Source: Hyaloperonospora brassicae
Taxonomy: Eukaryota > Oomycota > Peronosporomycetes > Peronosporales > Peronosporaceae
Length of the DNA: 64,000 nucleotides
Direction of reading: 5' to 3'
Assembly (NCBI GenBank): GCA_947650285.1
Contig: CANTFL010001426.1
Span: 1 to 64,000, forward strand
The notes under the pieces were generated by a model. That model worked only from the letters and a program-made list of their open reading frames with translations. It was not told the DNA's origin and ran no database searches. This document shows positions 41,922 to 52,266 of the stretch, one piece after another. Every line of letters starts with the position of its first letter. Position 1 is the stretch's first letter. The position numbers and the translations under genes were made by a program.

Positions 41922-44900
41922 ATCCAGCAACCTCAAGAGAATTTGCAAATCTCTTGACGAAAGTTGCTCCAGATACACAATCATTGTGTGTCTCTGCACC
42001 TGGTGATGACGTTTCGCTCATCACCTTGAAGTTGGAAGCGACAAATGATTTGTCGCTTCGTGCCCTAGTAGACTGTGGGGCGTCGAACAACTTTGTTCGT
42101 CGCCAGTCACTAGAGGGTCGTAGGCTCAAGTTCGTTGAGCGCGACATTCCCCTCACAAGGATGACGGTGCGCCTTGCAACAGGCGCATCGATAACCGTTG
42201 AGAAACGTGTAGTAGGAATCCACTACACGTTAGAGGGCGAACAGTACGATGATGACTTCATCGTACAAGATCTGGATGACAAATTTGATGTCATCCTGGG
42301 ATTACCTTGGCTCAGAAAGTACGAGCCAAGAGTGAGCTGGCAGCATCGATCCGTGAAGATGCCTGCTGCTTGTTCATCAGATGGCCATCTGATGGACATC
42401 TTGGAGCGTCCACAAGCGTGTGGATGTTCTGCGAGTGAGTGCGATGGCCTCACTTGCGGTACGGTCGTTAGCACGACTGCACAAGATCACAGTGTAGTTG
42501 ATCACTACACTGTGGAGCAAGCTCCCGGCGGTTGTACAGAAGTACAGGCTGCGCCGAAGGTCCACCACTCGAATAAGTCGAGTGGACCGGGACATGGATG
42601 CATGCCTAGCGGGCAGCATCTTAGAAGAAAGAAACCTATTGCTCTCAAGGGGCAACATGGAAATCCTAGGTCGACTGGAGAGTCGACCGTAGAGGATCGG
42701 TTCCTGACTGTGGTTGCACAGCCACAGTCGGAAGACGTCGAGGGAATAAGTCCCCACGTACTTGAGGAAGGAATTCCTCAAGAGTCGCTTGCTGAAGGAT
42801 TAGGCCCTCAGCAACCTGTGGAAGCAAGTTCCCAGGAAGAAACCGAGACGTTGAACGTCTTGGTTAATGACGGATCAAGCGTAGGCGCTTATACGCTTGA
42901 TATGATTGTGCCTCCGAAGTTGACTTCGGAGATAACTCAGTTGCCAACGCTAGAGCCGAAACGGTTCTTGCGTGATCTGCGTAGTGGCAAAGTCAAGCGG
43001 ATCTGCATACTCGTCACAGAGGACGAGTATGTGACCGACATTCGGTCGGCAACAGTATTTGCTGAGAACGAACGGTTTCTCAGCAGCTCATCGATGGCCG
43101 AAAGTGTCCTCGATGAGAAGACTCGGATTGAGCGATACGCGTCCCAATCCTGGGAGTCACTTCAGGCAAATCCTTTGTATAAGGATTTGATCGAATTCAG
43201 GGATGTGTTCCCTGAATCCGTACCTTGCGAGTTGCCTAAGGACAAAGGCACTCGACACGAGATCGAGCTCAAACCGGGCTCGAAATACTGTGTCATGAAG
43301 CAGTGGCCACTGCCTCGTGAACAAGTGATAGCGATAGACAAGTTCTTTGCCGATCGCTTAGCAGCGGGCCATGTGAGGGAATCAACATCCCCTCACAGCT
43401 CTCCGACCTTCTGTGTGCGAAAGGCCACAGGAGGGTGGCGGATAGTGCACGCATTCAACAAATTGAATGCTGCAACGGTACCGGCTCAGACGCCGATACC
43501 GAGGAAGGACGTAATCATAGATGGTATGTCAAAGAGTACCATCTTTTCGTCCATGGATCTGATGGATGGATTCTATCAGATCCTGATGCGTGAACGGGAC
43601 GTCCCGTTCACGGCAGTGAGTACCCCCAGCGGGATGCTGTGGGAGTGGCTAGTGATGCCACAGGGGATGAGTAATGCCCCTGCAACATTCAACAGATGTG
43701 TAACAAATCTGTTGAGACCGGTGCGAGACTTCGCACCGAGTTACTTCGACGATGTGTTCGTCCATAGCCGGGCTATGGACAGAAAGACGGACGTTGAAGT
43801 TCACAGAACTCACGTTCGTCAGGTTCTTCAACTTATGCGCAAGCATAAGTTGTACGCCAACCTCAAGAAGTGTATATTCGCGGCTAGCGAAATACCACTT
43901 CTTGGGTGCATCGTGGGTAAACACGGCGTACGCCCTGATCCCGAAAAGATCAAGGCGATCACCGACTGGCCAGTGCCAGTCGATGTCAAGGGGCTAAGGA
44001 AGTTCCTTGGTCTTGCGGCGTACTTGCACAAGTACTCTCGCAACTACGCCGAGATGACTGTTCATCTTTCTTGCTTGCTCAAGAAAAATGTCAAGTGGTC
44101 ATGGAACGCTGAGTGCCAGCGTTCCTTTGAAGGTATCAAGCGGAGCTTGATGCAATCGCCGATCTTGGCGATTGCAGATCAGGACAGACCATTTCATGTG
44201 GTCTGTGACGCCAGCGATTTCGCAATCGGCTGTGCGTTAATGCAGTTCGATTCAGATGGCGCGGAGCGCGTCATCTGTTATCAGTCGCGTCAGCTGCAAG
44301 CAGCTGATCTTAATTACCCAGTGCATGACAAGGAACTCCTTGCCATGAAATACGCACTGGCTAAGTTTCGCGTATATCTCTTGGGAGATAGACCGTTTGT
44401 TGTCTACACGGGCCACGCGTCATTACGCACGGCCGTAAACAGCCCACACCTCTCGCAAAGAATGGCGAGGTGGCTGTCTTTCTTCGCGGAGTATAACTTC
44501 TCCGTGGAGTATAAACCGGGACGACTCAATGTCGTCGCGGATGTTCTTTCGCGCCGGCCCGATTTCGAGCCGGACGCTCAATCCAACAGTGAGGATAAGC
44601 CCACTGTTGCGACACTGTCAGTCAGTGTCCCGTCGTCAAGTTTACTTGACGACGTACGAAAGGCATACGCGGAAGATAAGGATCTTCTGCGATTGATGGA
44701 TCATCTGATGAATCCATCCAGTAAATCCATGAGGGATTTACCAACTTTGTACCGATCCTCATCGGATCGGTATAGTACACTCAACGGATTGCTGTACTAT
44801 ACAGCTGTTGCCGACGACACGCCTCGTGTCGTCGTACCCGCTCATCATGATTTGCGGTTGCGCATCATGTACGAGTGTCACGATGCCCCAACAAGCGGCC

Positions 44901-45478
44901 ATCGTGGAAGGGAAAAGACTTACCTCACGGTAAGTCGTGACTTTTACTGGCCCCGCCAGTATCAGTTTGTTCGCAAGTACATACGTGCTTGCGAAGTTTG
45001 TCAACGGGTGAAGCCTAGTCCTTTATCCCGTGCGCCATTGCAGCCTCTGCCTGTTCCGACAGAGTGCTGGCAGTCCGTTTCAATGGACTTCGTCTTCGGG
45101 TTTCCCGAAGACGCTCACAAGAATAATGGTATTCTTGTGTTTGTAGACCGATTCAGCAAGATGGTCCATCTTGCTGCTGTCCCTGAGTCAATCAAGGCTC
45201 AAGGTTGTGCTCGTGTCTTTCTAGACACGGTCTTTAGACTCCACGGTTTACCCCGTGAACTCGTATCCGACCGTGACCCTCGGTTCACGGCGGAATTTTG
45301 GCAAACCGTGTTCCGTACTCTCGGAACACGATTGAAGATGTCCACTTCTGACCATCCAGAAACAGATGGTCAGACGGAACGTGCGAACCGTGTCCTCGAA
45401 GAGATTCTTCGAGGATATGTCCACTCGTTTCCCGAGTTGGAGCGAATTCCTACCCATGGTGGAATTCGCCATCAATAA
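41882..45478 (+). pseudogene. pol: Element 1 pol: protease, RT, RNase H, integrase
   Basis: Frame open from the frameshift site to 45478; no upstream ATG, consistent with expression as gag-pol. Order: aspartic protease ('LVDCGASNNFVR', 'VILGLPWL'; Cys replaces the usual Thr/Ser of D-T/S-G), a long linker, RT ('ATFNRCVTNLL', catalytic 'YFDDVFVH'), RNase H ('VCDASDFAIG', 'KELLAMKYAL', then 'YTGHASLR' where families have YTDH; the Gly codon is 44411-44413), integrase HHCC zinc finger ('HD.....GHRG', 'CEVCQ') and DDE core ('MDFVFGF', 'SDRDPRF', 'DGQTERANRVLEE'). Near 45425-45445 the frame shifts: 'PMVEFAINNSVHAS' continues in the next frame. The RNase H change and frameshifts make this copy's pol probably non-functional. 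Confidence 0.9.
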
Positions 45479-46797
45479 TTCGGTGCATGCTTCAACTCAG
45501 CACACACCGTTTTACGTGAATTGCCTACGCCATCCACGAGTGCCCTCCCGTCTAGAGTGTGACTCTTGGATAAGGGGGGGGGACTCGCTCGAGCAAAAAC
45601 CGTTTTGGCTCTTGCTCAACACGTGTCGACGCTAACGTCGTCACGTATGATGCCGATGTCGATCAAGTCGACATCGATGAAGAAGATCATCTCAATAATA
45701 GCGAAGACGCTATTATTGATTCGGACGATGATGACGATGCTGGTATATTCAGCATCGCCAACGATTATTCCAGCGAGGAAGAAGACAACCTCGCTGAAGA
45801 AGAGAACAATCTCTTAGCAGTGCGCACTAAGCGCACTGCCAGACAAAACAAAGAGTCAGCAGAGAACTTCCTGCTGACTCGAGAAGCGGTAGTCCGTTTC
45901 GTTCAGGACTCCATCGCAAATGTGGTGGACCGCCAGGAACGGAACGCAGACAAGAATGGAAGAGAAAATGTTCTTTCATTTAAAGTTAATGACCTAGTAC
46001 TACTGTCTACGGTAAACTTACCTGGACATGCAGTCACTAGTGTCGGCAGTAGTAAACTACTGCCGAAATACATTGGGCCATTTCGAGTGCTGCATCGCAA
46101 GGGCAATGCATACACACTCGAATTGCCACGTAGGATGCGCACGCATCCTACGTTTTACGTGGGGAGGCTTAGGTCGTACTGTCAGTACGAGCCTTCTTCT
46201 TCCGATGAAGATAGCCCCCACGTTCAAGAACATCCATCAAGTTCTTGCGTTTGCGCTCCAGACGATCCGTCTGGTCGCGCAGATATGATACCTCGGTATT
46301 CAACCGAGATATCTCCCCGCGAGCTGTCGCCAGCTCGCCGGATAAGGAGCGGACATCCCGCTCGACCTGAAGCTGCGCCGTGGCATAATCGGCGCGATCC
46401 CTCGCCCGATCAGCCTCGTGACCCTTGCGGTTCTTCCGCACGGTATCGGTCAAAGCGTAGCGCCGATCGCGCTCGTGCTTCAAGTCATCGCGCAATTCAT
46501 CGATTGCGCGATCCATCTCGTAAGGGTCGAGATGGTGAACAGAATCATCTGGAGGAGGTCTTTCCTCCTCCACCACATCCTTTGGTGGATGCTCACGGTG
46601 ATCAACGCTTTCTAGTGGAGCGTATCTTGAAACACCGTGACGATTCAGGATCAAGGACGAGCTACCTCGTCCAGTGGCGGGGGTATCCACCCTCTTGGAA
46701 CATCTGGGAGCCCCGCTCTCATCTGTTGATGGATGTTGAAGGTCTCGTCCGCCAGTATGACGAGACCCATCCGATAAGTCCTGTGGCCCATCGGTAA
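45440..46797 (+). pseudogene. Element 1 pol C-terminus: linker and chromodomain
   Basis: Continuation of pol after the first frameshift. Integrase sequence ('NNSVHASTQHTPFYVN', 'LRHPRVPSRLE') runs in one frame to a G8 tract at about 45577-45584, beyond which the rest is in another frame, open from 45574 to the TAA at 46797. That frame holds an Asp/Glu-rich linker (45640-45810), the gypsy integrase C-terminal module ('NDLVLLSTVNLPGHAVT', 'LPKYIGPFRVLHRKGNAYTLELPR', 'HPTFYVGRLR') and a C-terminal chromodomain (46608-46776: 'FLVERILKHRDD', 'YLVQWRGYPPSWNIWEPRSHL'). Chromodomains direct integration to particular chromatin. The last 630 bases are also coding on the other strand. Confidence 0.88.
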
Positions 46798-47776
46798 ACA
46801 CGCGCCCTAGGCGCTTGTAGATGGATTGCAAGTTTGCAATCGCGTCACGCATCTCCTCCGAGAGATGTGCCCTTCCCCAGGGCGAACTTAGGGAGTACAC
46901 ATCCCTAGGTGCACGCTGCGAGTTGTCAACACAACTCGCACAAGGGTCTCCCCATGTGAGGCAAGGAATGCCTGCCTCACTTGATAAACAATGCAACCGG
47001 TACCTAGCACCGGTTGGCGTTCGCCGTTCGAACCTGAGGCGTGTTGCCTCAAGTTTCTTGAGCCACCCTTCTTGTCCAAAATTCTTTACGTTTTGGACGA
47101 ACGCGTTCCACGCAGCCAAAAGCGATGTTTTGTCACACTTTTGGTTGCTGTTGTACCATCGATGTCTAAGAAAGACATCGAGATAAAAATCTTCTTCAGC
47201 GCGAAAGTTCTTCGCGCTGGGACTCAAGCCGTGAAGCTCGGTTGCATCGAATAAGGGTATTCGATGGTGCTGGCCTGTCTCGTGAGACAGGCTATTGATG
47301 AGTTGTTCGGGCAAACGCCACGGCTTCAACTCATCACACTTCACAGTGGTACCCTTGTCGGTACCACGGCTCCCAGATTGACGACGGCTCGCGCCATCGT
47401 CATCACGCTCGTGAGAAGACGCACGATCCGGCGGTGGTGAAGAATAGAACTCACCACCCTGATCATCATCATCATCACTGCCGAACAGACTGTGATGCAA
47501 ATCACGAGTCCGTTCGTTCGGCAGTGGTCTTGGCGAATACTGAGGCGTCGCCGGCGAGCGAGACGCCTCTGGAGCATTGCCCGAGTCAGACACGTCTGAC
47601 TCGCCAGAGTAGATGACCTCTACATCAGGGTCATCGTGCGCGCGCGGTGTGATACCGCGTGCACCTGCAGCACCTGTTGCTGCAGGCGAAGAAGGGGCGG
47701 CAGACGACGAAGCGTCTGCCGCAGAGGCTTGCACAGCACCAGGCTGTGTGGGTCTTGAGTCACCTCGCATAGACAT
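46169..47776 (-). CDS. Element 1 antisense ORF (535 residues)
   Basis: Uninterrupted ATG-to-stop minus-strand ORF between the chromodomain and the 3' LTR; its last 630 bases lie antisense to pol. Residues 1-150 are low-complexity Ala/Ser/Pro with acidic runs ('DDDDDQGG'). The middle (150-330) is more structured, with 'KPWRLPEQLINSL', 'DVFLRHRWYNSNQKC', 'LLAAWNAFVQNVKNFGQEGWLKKL' and a Cys-rich patch ('CLTWGDPCASCV'). The end (~425-520) is a charged coiled coil ('DELRDDLKHERDRRYALTD', 'LNTEVSYLRDQTDRLERKRK') with a basic tail. I recognise no family. Antisense ORFs of unknown function between pol and the 3' LTR are known in some plant gypsy elements. The intact state beside a damaged pol suggests it is real. 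Confidence 0.65.
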   Translation of the reverse strand: MSMRGDSRPTQPGAVQASAADASSSAAPSSPAATGAAGARGITPRAHDDPDVEVIYSGESDVSDSGNAPEASRSPATPQYSPRPLPNERTRDLHHSLFGSDDDDDQGGEFYSSPPPDRASSHERDDDGASRRQSGSRGTDKGTTVKCDELKPWRLPEQLINSLSHETGQHHRIPLFDATELHGLSPSAKNFRAEEDFYLDVFLRHRWYNSNQKCDKTSLLAAWNAFVQNVKNFGQEGWLKKLEATRLRFERRTPTGARYRLHCLSSEAGIPCLTWGDPCASCVDNSQRAPRDVYSLSSPWGRAHLSEEMRDAIANLQSIYKRLGRVFTDGPQDLSDGSRHTGGRDLQHPSTDESGAPRCSKRVDTPATGRGSSSLILNRHGVSRYAPLESVDHREHPPKDVVEEERPPPDDSVHHLDPYEMDRAIDELRDDLKHERDRRYALTDTVRKNRKGHEADRARDRADYATAQLQVERDVRSLSGELATARGEISRLNTEVSYLRDQTDRLERKRKNLMDVLERGGYLHRKKKARTDSTT

Positions 47777-47895
47777 GTTAACTATGCGAGGTCAAGCGGA
47801 AAGTGAATGGAACGGACCCAACAAGAGCTCCCTGTCCCAATGGTGGCCAACGGGTGGCCTCCATGTTTTCGATAGTCACACGGTGACTATCAGTT
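47777..47895. other. Spacer between antisense ORF and polypurine tract
   Basis: About 120 bases that would act as the 5' flank of the antisense ORF. They contain inverted repeats such as atagtcacacggtgactat but no recognised promoter motif. Confidence 0.3.
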
Positions 47896-47906
47896 AAGGG
47901 GGGTGA
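47896..47906 (+). other. Polypurine tract of element 1
   Basis: The purine-rich aaggggggtga (one T) directly abuts the 3' LTR, where plus-strand DNA synthesis is primed. Confidence 0.8.
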
Positions 47907-48297
47907 TGTAACGGGGCAGCCCGTTACATGAAATTGTCACTTTAAGGAAAGTGACAATAAAGAATATAAAGATGGATATTCGTCAAAACAATATCACCAA
48001 AGTGGTGATATTGAAGGGTCGACCAAAGGGTCTGTTCATTGGTTGATATCGTGATGATATCAACCCACCAATCGCCGCAAGACGCGCGCAATGAGTGGTG
48101 ACGAGACGTCACCATACATGCAGTTATATTAGTATAATTGAATTAAGTCAAACGAAGAGACAGTAGTTTAAAGACTTAATTTATTAATATAACAGTTCTA
48201 CTTTTACCCTACCTACGCTTCCTCGCTTGCCACGTGTACGTCCGTCGGGGCACCCAAATCCCTTGCGTTAAGTTACGCAAGGGTGTGACCCGTTACA
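47907..48297 (+). repeat. 3' LTR of element 1
   Basis: 391 bp, same length as the 5' LTR with 4 substitutions. Followed by the target duplication gtacg (48298-48302). Confidence 0.97.
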
Positions 48298-48302
48298 GTA
48301 CG

Positions 48303-49289
48303 AGCCACGTCGTCTACAATTAAACCTGTGTTGTATGGCATTTCACCGACATGATAATCTGACCATTATCACCTTCCGCCGTGTACGCAGACCAAAACAG
48401 AAAAGACGACATCGCGTCCGCGCCGCCTAATGGACTCTGGCCGAGAGAAGAGAGACACGTAGAGAACGAGCGATAACATGGCACATGCGGAAGTTTGAGC
48501 CACTTCTGTGGCAAAACGGCTCGCGCAACGCGCTCAGATACATACATAGACGCAGGGTAACCGAATGACAAAAAGCCGATTACAAATATTTGCATCTTCG
48601 ATATTTGAGCGCTGTTTCCCAAGAAGCTGTGATAGTTATCAGACAAATCAGCGCGGAATAGTTATGCGTACGATCGAGACATGGCGGACCGTGTTTGGAC
48701 CATCGTTACGCGTTCAAAAGCGATGGTGGTAATCACGTTCAACTTCCGGTACGCCCGTCGCTACGACTCGTTACTGATTGAGACCCGACAGATTTGGTGA
48801 TGCATACTAGGATAGCACAAACATGACCATCGCCGCGCAGCAATTGTAGCATTGCTTTATTGACGAGACATCGCCGCCCGTTCTTCCGTCCTACCGTTCG
48901 ATTAAGCATCGCGCGGCAAGCCTACGACGATCGAATGCAATGCATAACTCGGTCGTTTAAACGCGCAGAATGAAGCTACACATACGTACTCGAGACTCAA
49001 CGCTTGTGCACTTTTATGCGGTTTTGTGGACACATATCTGGATGTTGACCACACGTGTATGTGCTCTTGTACATGCAATCACACATTTTGGTAAGCTACA
49101 ACCATCGCTACTCTAAATCAGTGGCGATCTTTGATTGTAGCTACTGTACGTCTATCCTTAGTCAGCTACAGTCGTCACTAAAAATCTGACCTGCCATGCA
49201 TGCTTGGGTCTCAGCTTGAAATGATCCGGCATGTAAAGCATAACATTCAAGCAATAGAATCTAAGATCAGTACGAGAGCCGCTTAAATG
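48303..49289. other. Unassigned spacer between element 1 and MULE
   Basis: Nearly 1 kb with no gene. A 108-codon minus-strand ORF at 48320-48646 has no recognisable motif. Short inverted repeats of ctacaatc type near 49100-49140 may be transposon debris. Confidence 0.4.
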
Positions 49290-49392
49290 GGGCGGATTTA
49301 GCCCCCACCCACGAAAAATTTCACCCGCTCCCATTTGCCGCACCCATCGCTCATTTGGTCCTTATAGGGTGAATTTTCCCCCTTTTTGGGTT
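49290..49392 (+). repeat. Left terminal inverted repeat of the MULE
   Basis: Matches the reverse complement of 52267-52366, including tttgccgcacccatcgct (the next base differs) and the ccttat block. Confidence 0.85.
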
Positions 49393-49485
49393 AGATAACG
49401 ACGAAGGCGTCCAAACTGAATCTGGTGTGAGTATTCCAACGCGTGTGTGCATTTCGCATAGTACTTTCCGCAATGTATCGCTATC

Positions 49486-51530
49486 ATGGCCAGTGCGAGT
49501 GAAGGGTACTTGAGCTCTAAACGGCCAGATGACGAACAATCAGACGTTGATGGCTCTTACCCTGAAGATAACGGTTTGCCTTCGCAAGTTAAACGCTCTG
49601 GACCAAAAATTTGCGGCAGCGACGATACCTCCTTCCCTGGACTTCCGAAAGATTTTTTTTGGAAAAGTCTTTCCCACTTGTGACGATGCCTTTACGGCGC
49701 TGAAGAAGGCCGCCTGTCAGCACGGGTTCTCAGTCAAGAAGATAAAATCAAATCGTTCCAAGAGAGACAGATCCGACGAACCCGAAGACGTTTGCCTACC
49801 CGTTACCCACTATATTGTTTGCGCTCGTGCAGGGAAGCCGGACAGTCGTCTGGAACCAGGGGTGAAGCCGAAATTGAAACCGCCGATCTCTTTTTACGGG
49901 ATGCAAGTGGAGCGCAAAAATTACGAACGATGCACCCGGAAACGCCGGCTACTTCATCATCGCTGTTGCTGATGATCAAAACCATCCCGCTGCGCTTGAT
50001 TTGCGGTCTTTGCCCATCGACAGATGAATGACTACAGAGCAACTTGAAAAGCCGAAGCGATTGCTGAGATCTGGGTTGAAGCCGGCAGCCGTCTAGGATG
50101 TGATCAAAAGTGACCTTGGATATGATGTTTGTCTAGCGGTAGAAAGGGAAATCGTCAACATTCAACAATCTGAGCGTGTAAAAGAACATGATGGACCAAC
50201 GGAACTGGAGGATCTATGGAGAGATTTGAGTGCGGACAATGCAAGATTTTAAACTCGAGTAGACGGTGACGGACACTTGACACACCTGCTGATTATCCCA
50301 CCCACTGTGACCGAATTACTGAAATTGGAGGGGCGAAAGCCTGTAGTGCATCTGGACGAAACCTTCCGCACCAATGTTTATGGGGTTGGGATGTTCCATA
50401 TCATTACTACAATCAATAGTAATCGAACGTTCACTCTTGCCTACTGCTTTATGCGCACTGCTACGGAGGTAGATCTAACCTGGATTTTGCAGGTGATTTT
50501 TGGACTTCGGTCTTATCCTTGAACCCGAGGAAATTGTGACGTACGCAGGTAAATTAATTGGCAACGCTGTGAGTACTGTTTCCCCTAATGTCTACCATCT
50601 TCTTTGCTACTGGCATATTCAAAAATGTGCGAGAATACCTTGATGGGACTTTCACTATCGAGATAGAAGCTGAGGATGCTGAATTGACTGAAGTGGATTT
50701 GGGTACGTGGGACACGTTTGTGGCAAGCTTTTCCAATTTATGCTTGCGAAAATATACAGAGGAAGAATTCGACCAAATATGGACCGAAATGAAATAGCGC
50801 ATAGCAAAAGAATGTGCCGAATATGTGCAAAATATCTGGTTTGATAATGATAAGGACAAATTATGCGCTCCCTGGATCACCCACGCATTCCAATTCGGCC
50901 AACTGACGACTTCTAGAGTGTAAGGGGCTCACGTAGATTTTGAAAAGGAGTTTGGCTCCTCGCAAAAGTCCCTGTTCGTGGTCTATAAGTCGATCAAGAA
51001 AGTTGCGGGTAAACAACTCGACAAGTGCCAAAAATCGCGTTCGGATGATTTGCAAGCAGCACAATTACGCCCTCCTCCGATCTTTAGCCATATTGTGTGC
51101 AAGATTCCACTTCACGCCTTCAATAAACTCGAGGGAGAGCTGGAGATTGCGAAGAATGAGTTTAAGAAGAAAGAGGAATTGGGAGCTGGGCGGAACCAAA
51201 AGTCGATCTGTGACGGTTTGCAATTTAGACTCCGTGGTTAACCGCGTTCTCACGTTTTATTTGATATGGTTGAATAGGATGGTGAAGAGGGTGCGCGGGT
51301 CGACCCCGCAGACATCCACGTTTTTTTGTTTCTGGACAAAACCTTCTTACCAATTTCCAATCGCCCAAGCTCGACGATAAAACCAATGCAGAACAAAGGG
51401 AAACATGCTGAAGCCCGCTTGCCCACTGGAGCTCAAAATAATGGCAAGCAATTAGCGAAGAAGCGCGGAATTAAGATGTGCCATAATTGCAGAAAGTGTG
51501 TCAAACATAACAGTAAAACGTGTCCCATAT
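49486..51530 (+). pseudogene. Decayed MULE transposase
   Basis: Pieces in order across frames. A FAR1-like DNA-binding module lies at 49660-49850 ('FPTCDDAFTALKKAACQHGFSVKKIKSNRSKR', 'HYIVCARAGK'). The MULE catalytic block is at 50277-50522 ('HLLIIPPTVTELLKL', 'VVHLDETFRTNVYGVGMFHIITTINSNRT', 'TEVDLTWIL'). Middle part 50588-50797 continues past stops to 'NIWFDNDKDKLCAPWITHAFQFGQLTTSRV' at about 50910, where the following Glu codon is a TAA. A C-terminal Cys/His cluster ('CHNCRKCVKHNSKTC') ends near 51532. At least three stops or frameshifts make it inactive. Family assignment is from the motif pattern. Confidence 0.75.
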
Positions 51531-52002
51531 AACACCCGAAAGAGCTGCTGCAAGAGAAGCTGCGGCGCTTGCACGACGTTCGGTGCTGACGACTCCAAGT
51601 GAAGACTCTAAGTTTGTGCCGTCCCAACCAGTCTTTTACCAAGAGCGTTCTTCCCAGCAGCTTCAACAGCCGCAGCACTTTGGACCCCCTCAATCTCAGC
51701 CGCCGCCATTTCAGCAACTCCGCTATTCGGCGATGCAGCCTCAGCTGCAGTATGAACAGTTGCAACTTTCATTGCAGCAGTACGGCCAGTGGCATGCGTT
51801 GCTTCCGCAGTACGCTCACTTCCAGTCATCAGTGCAGCATAATGATCAGCTGCATCCTTCAATGCTGCTTCCCCGTCCCCATACGATTTTTCTTGATGGA
51901 CAGAACGGGCAGCACATCCAGCTTGCGCCGACCCATGACGGGACCTTTCCCTCAATGCATTATCTCAGTGACTTCTTCCTGCATGCCTTCACCCCTCTTT
52001 AA
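51520..52002 (+). other. Gln-rich ORF at the 3' end of the MULE
   Basis: Open frame of 160 codons following the Cys/His cluster, rich in Gln, Pro and Leu ('LQQPQHFGPPQSQPPPFQQL'). It may be the transposase C-terminal tail displaced by a frameshift rather than a separate gene. No domain is seen. Confidence 0.35.
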
Positions 52003-52266
52003 GACCGGAGATACATGGAAGGATGCTCGCGTCGCCCAGGGCTGGAAATTAGGCGCCTGCAGATGATGACAGATACTACGATCCTCGATGAACCGAATTT
52101 CCCCGACGAGCATGCTGTCGCAGTATGGAGTAGAAAATTTCATAGAACAGCATATTCGTAGTATCTTTAAGCGTAGTTCGATTTGTATAATTCAGGACCA
52201 TCATATTAGGAATTCTGCATTTCTGTGCAGATCTAATCACAGCACAGCTGCGCAGTTTGTCATCTA

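Larger units (their letters stand above)
40314..48297 (+). mobile_element. Element 1: complete Ty3/gypsy chromovirus, 7984 bp
   Basis: Two 391-bp LTRs (40314-40704, 47907-48297) are identical except at 4 positions (~1%). The element is flanked by a perfect 5-bp target duplication, gtacg, at 40309-40313 and 48298-48302. Order is LTR, primer-binding site, gag, protease, RT, RNase H, integrase, acidic linker, chromodomain, polypurine tract, LTR; RT before integrase and the chromodomain place it in the gypsy chromoviruses. An antisense ORF occupies the 3' third. gag and the antisense ORF are intact, while pol carries at least two frameshifts and an RNase H active-site change. Short inverted repeats occur throughout. 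Low LTR divergence implies recent insertion. Confidence 0.95.

Noticed and set aside
40314..48297. CRISPR-like or riboswitch-like structures suggested by the many hairpins
   Set aside because: The stems differ in sequence and spacing and lie inside open reading frames of a eukaryotic retroelement. There is no direct-repeat/spacer array.
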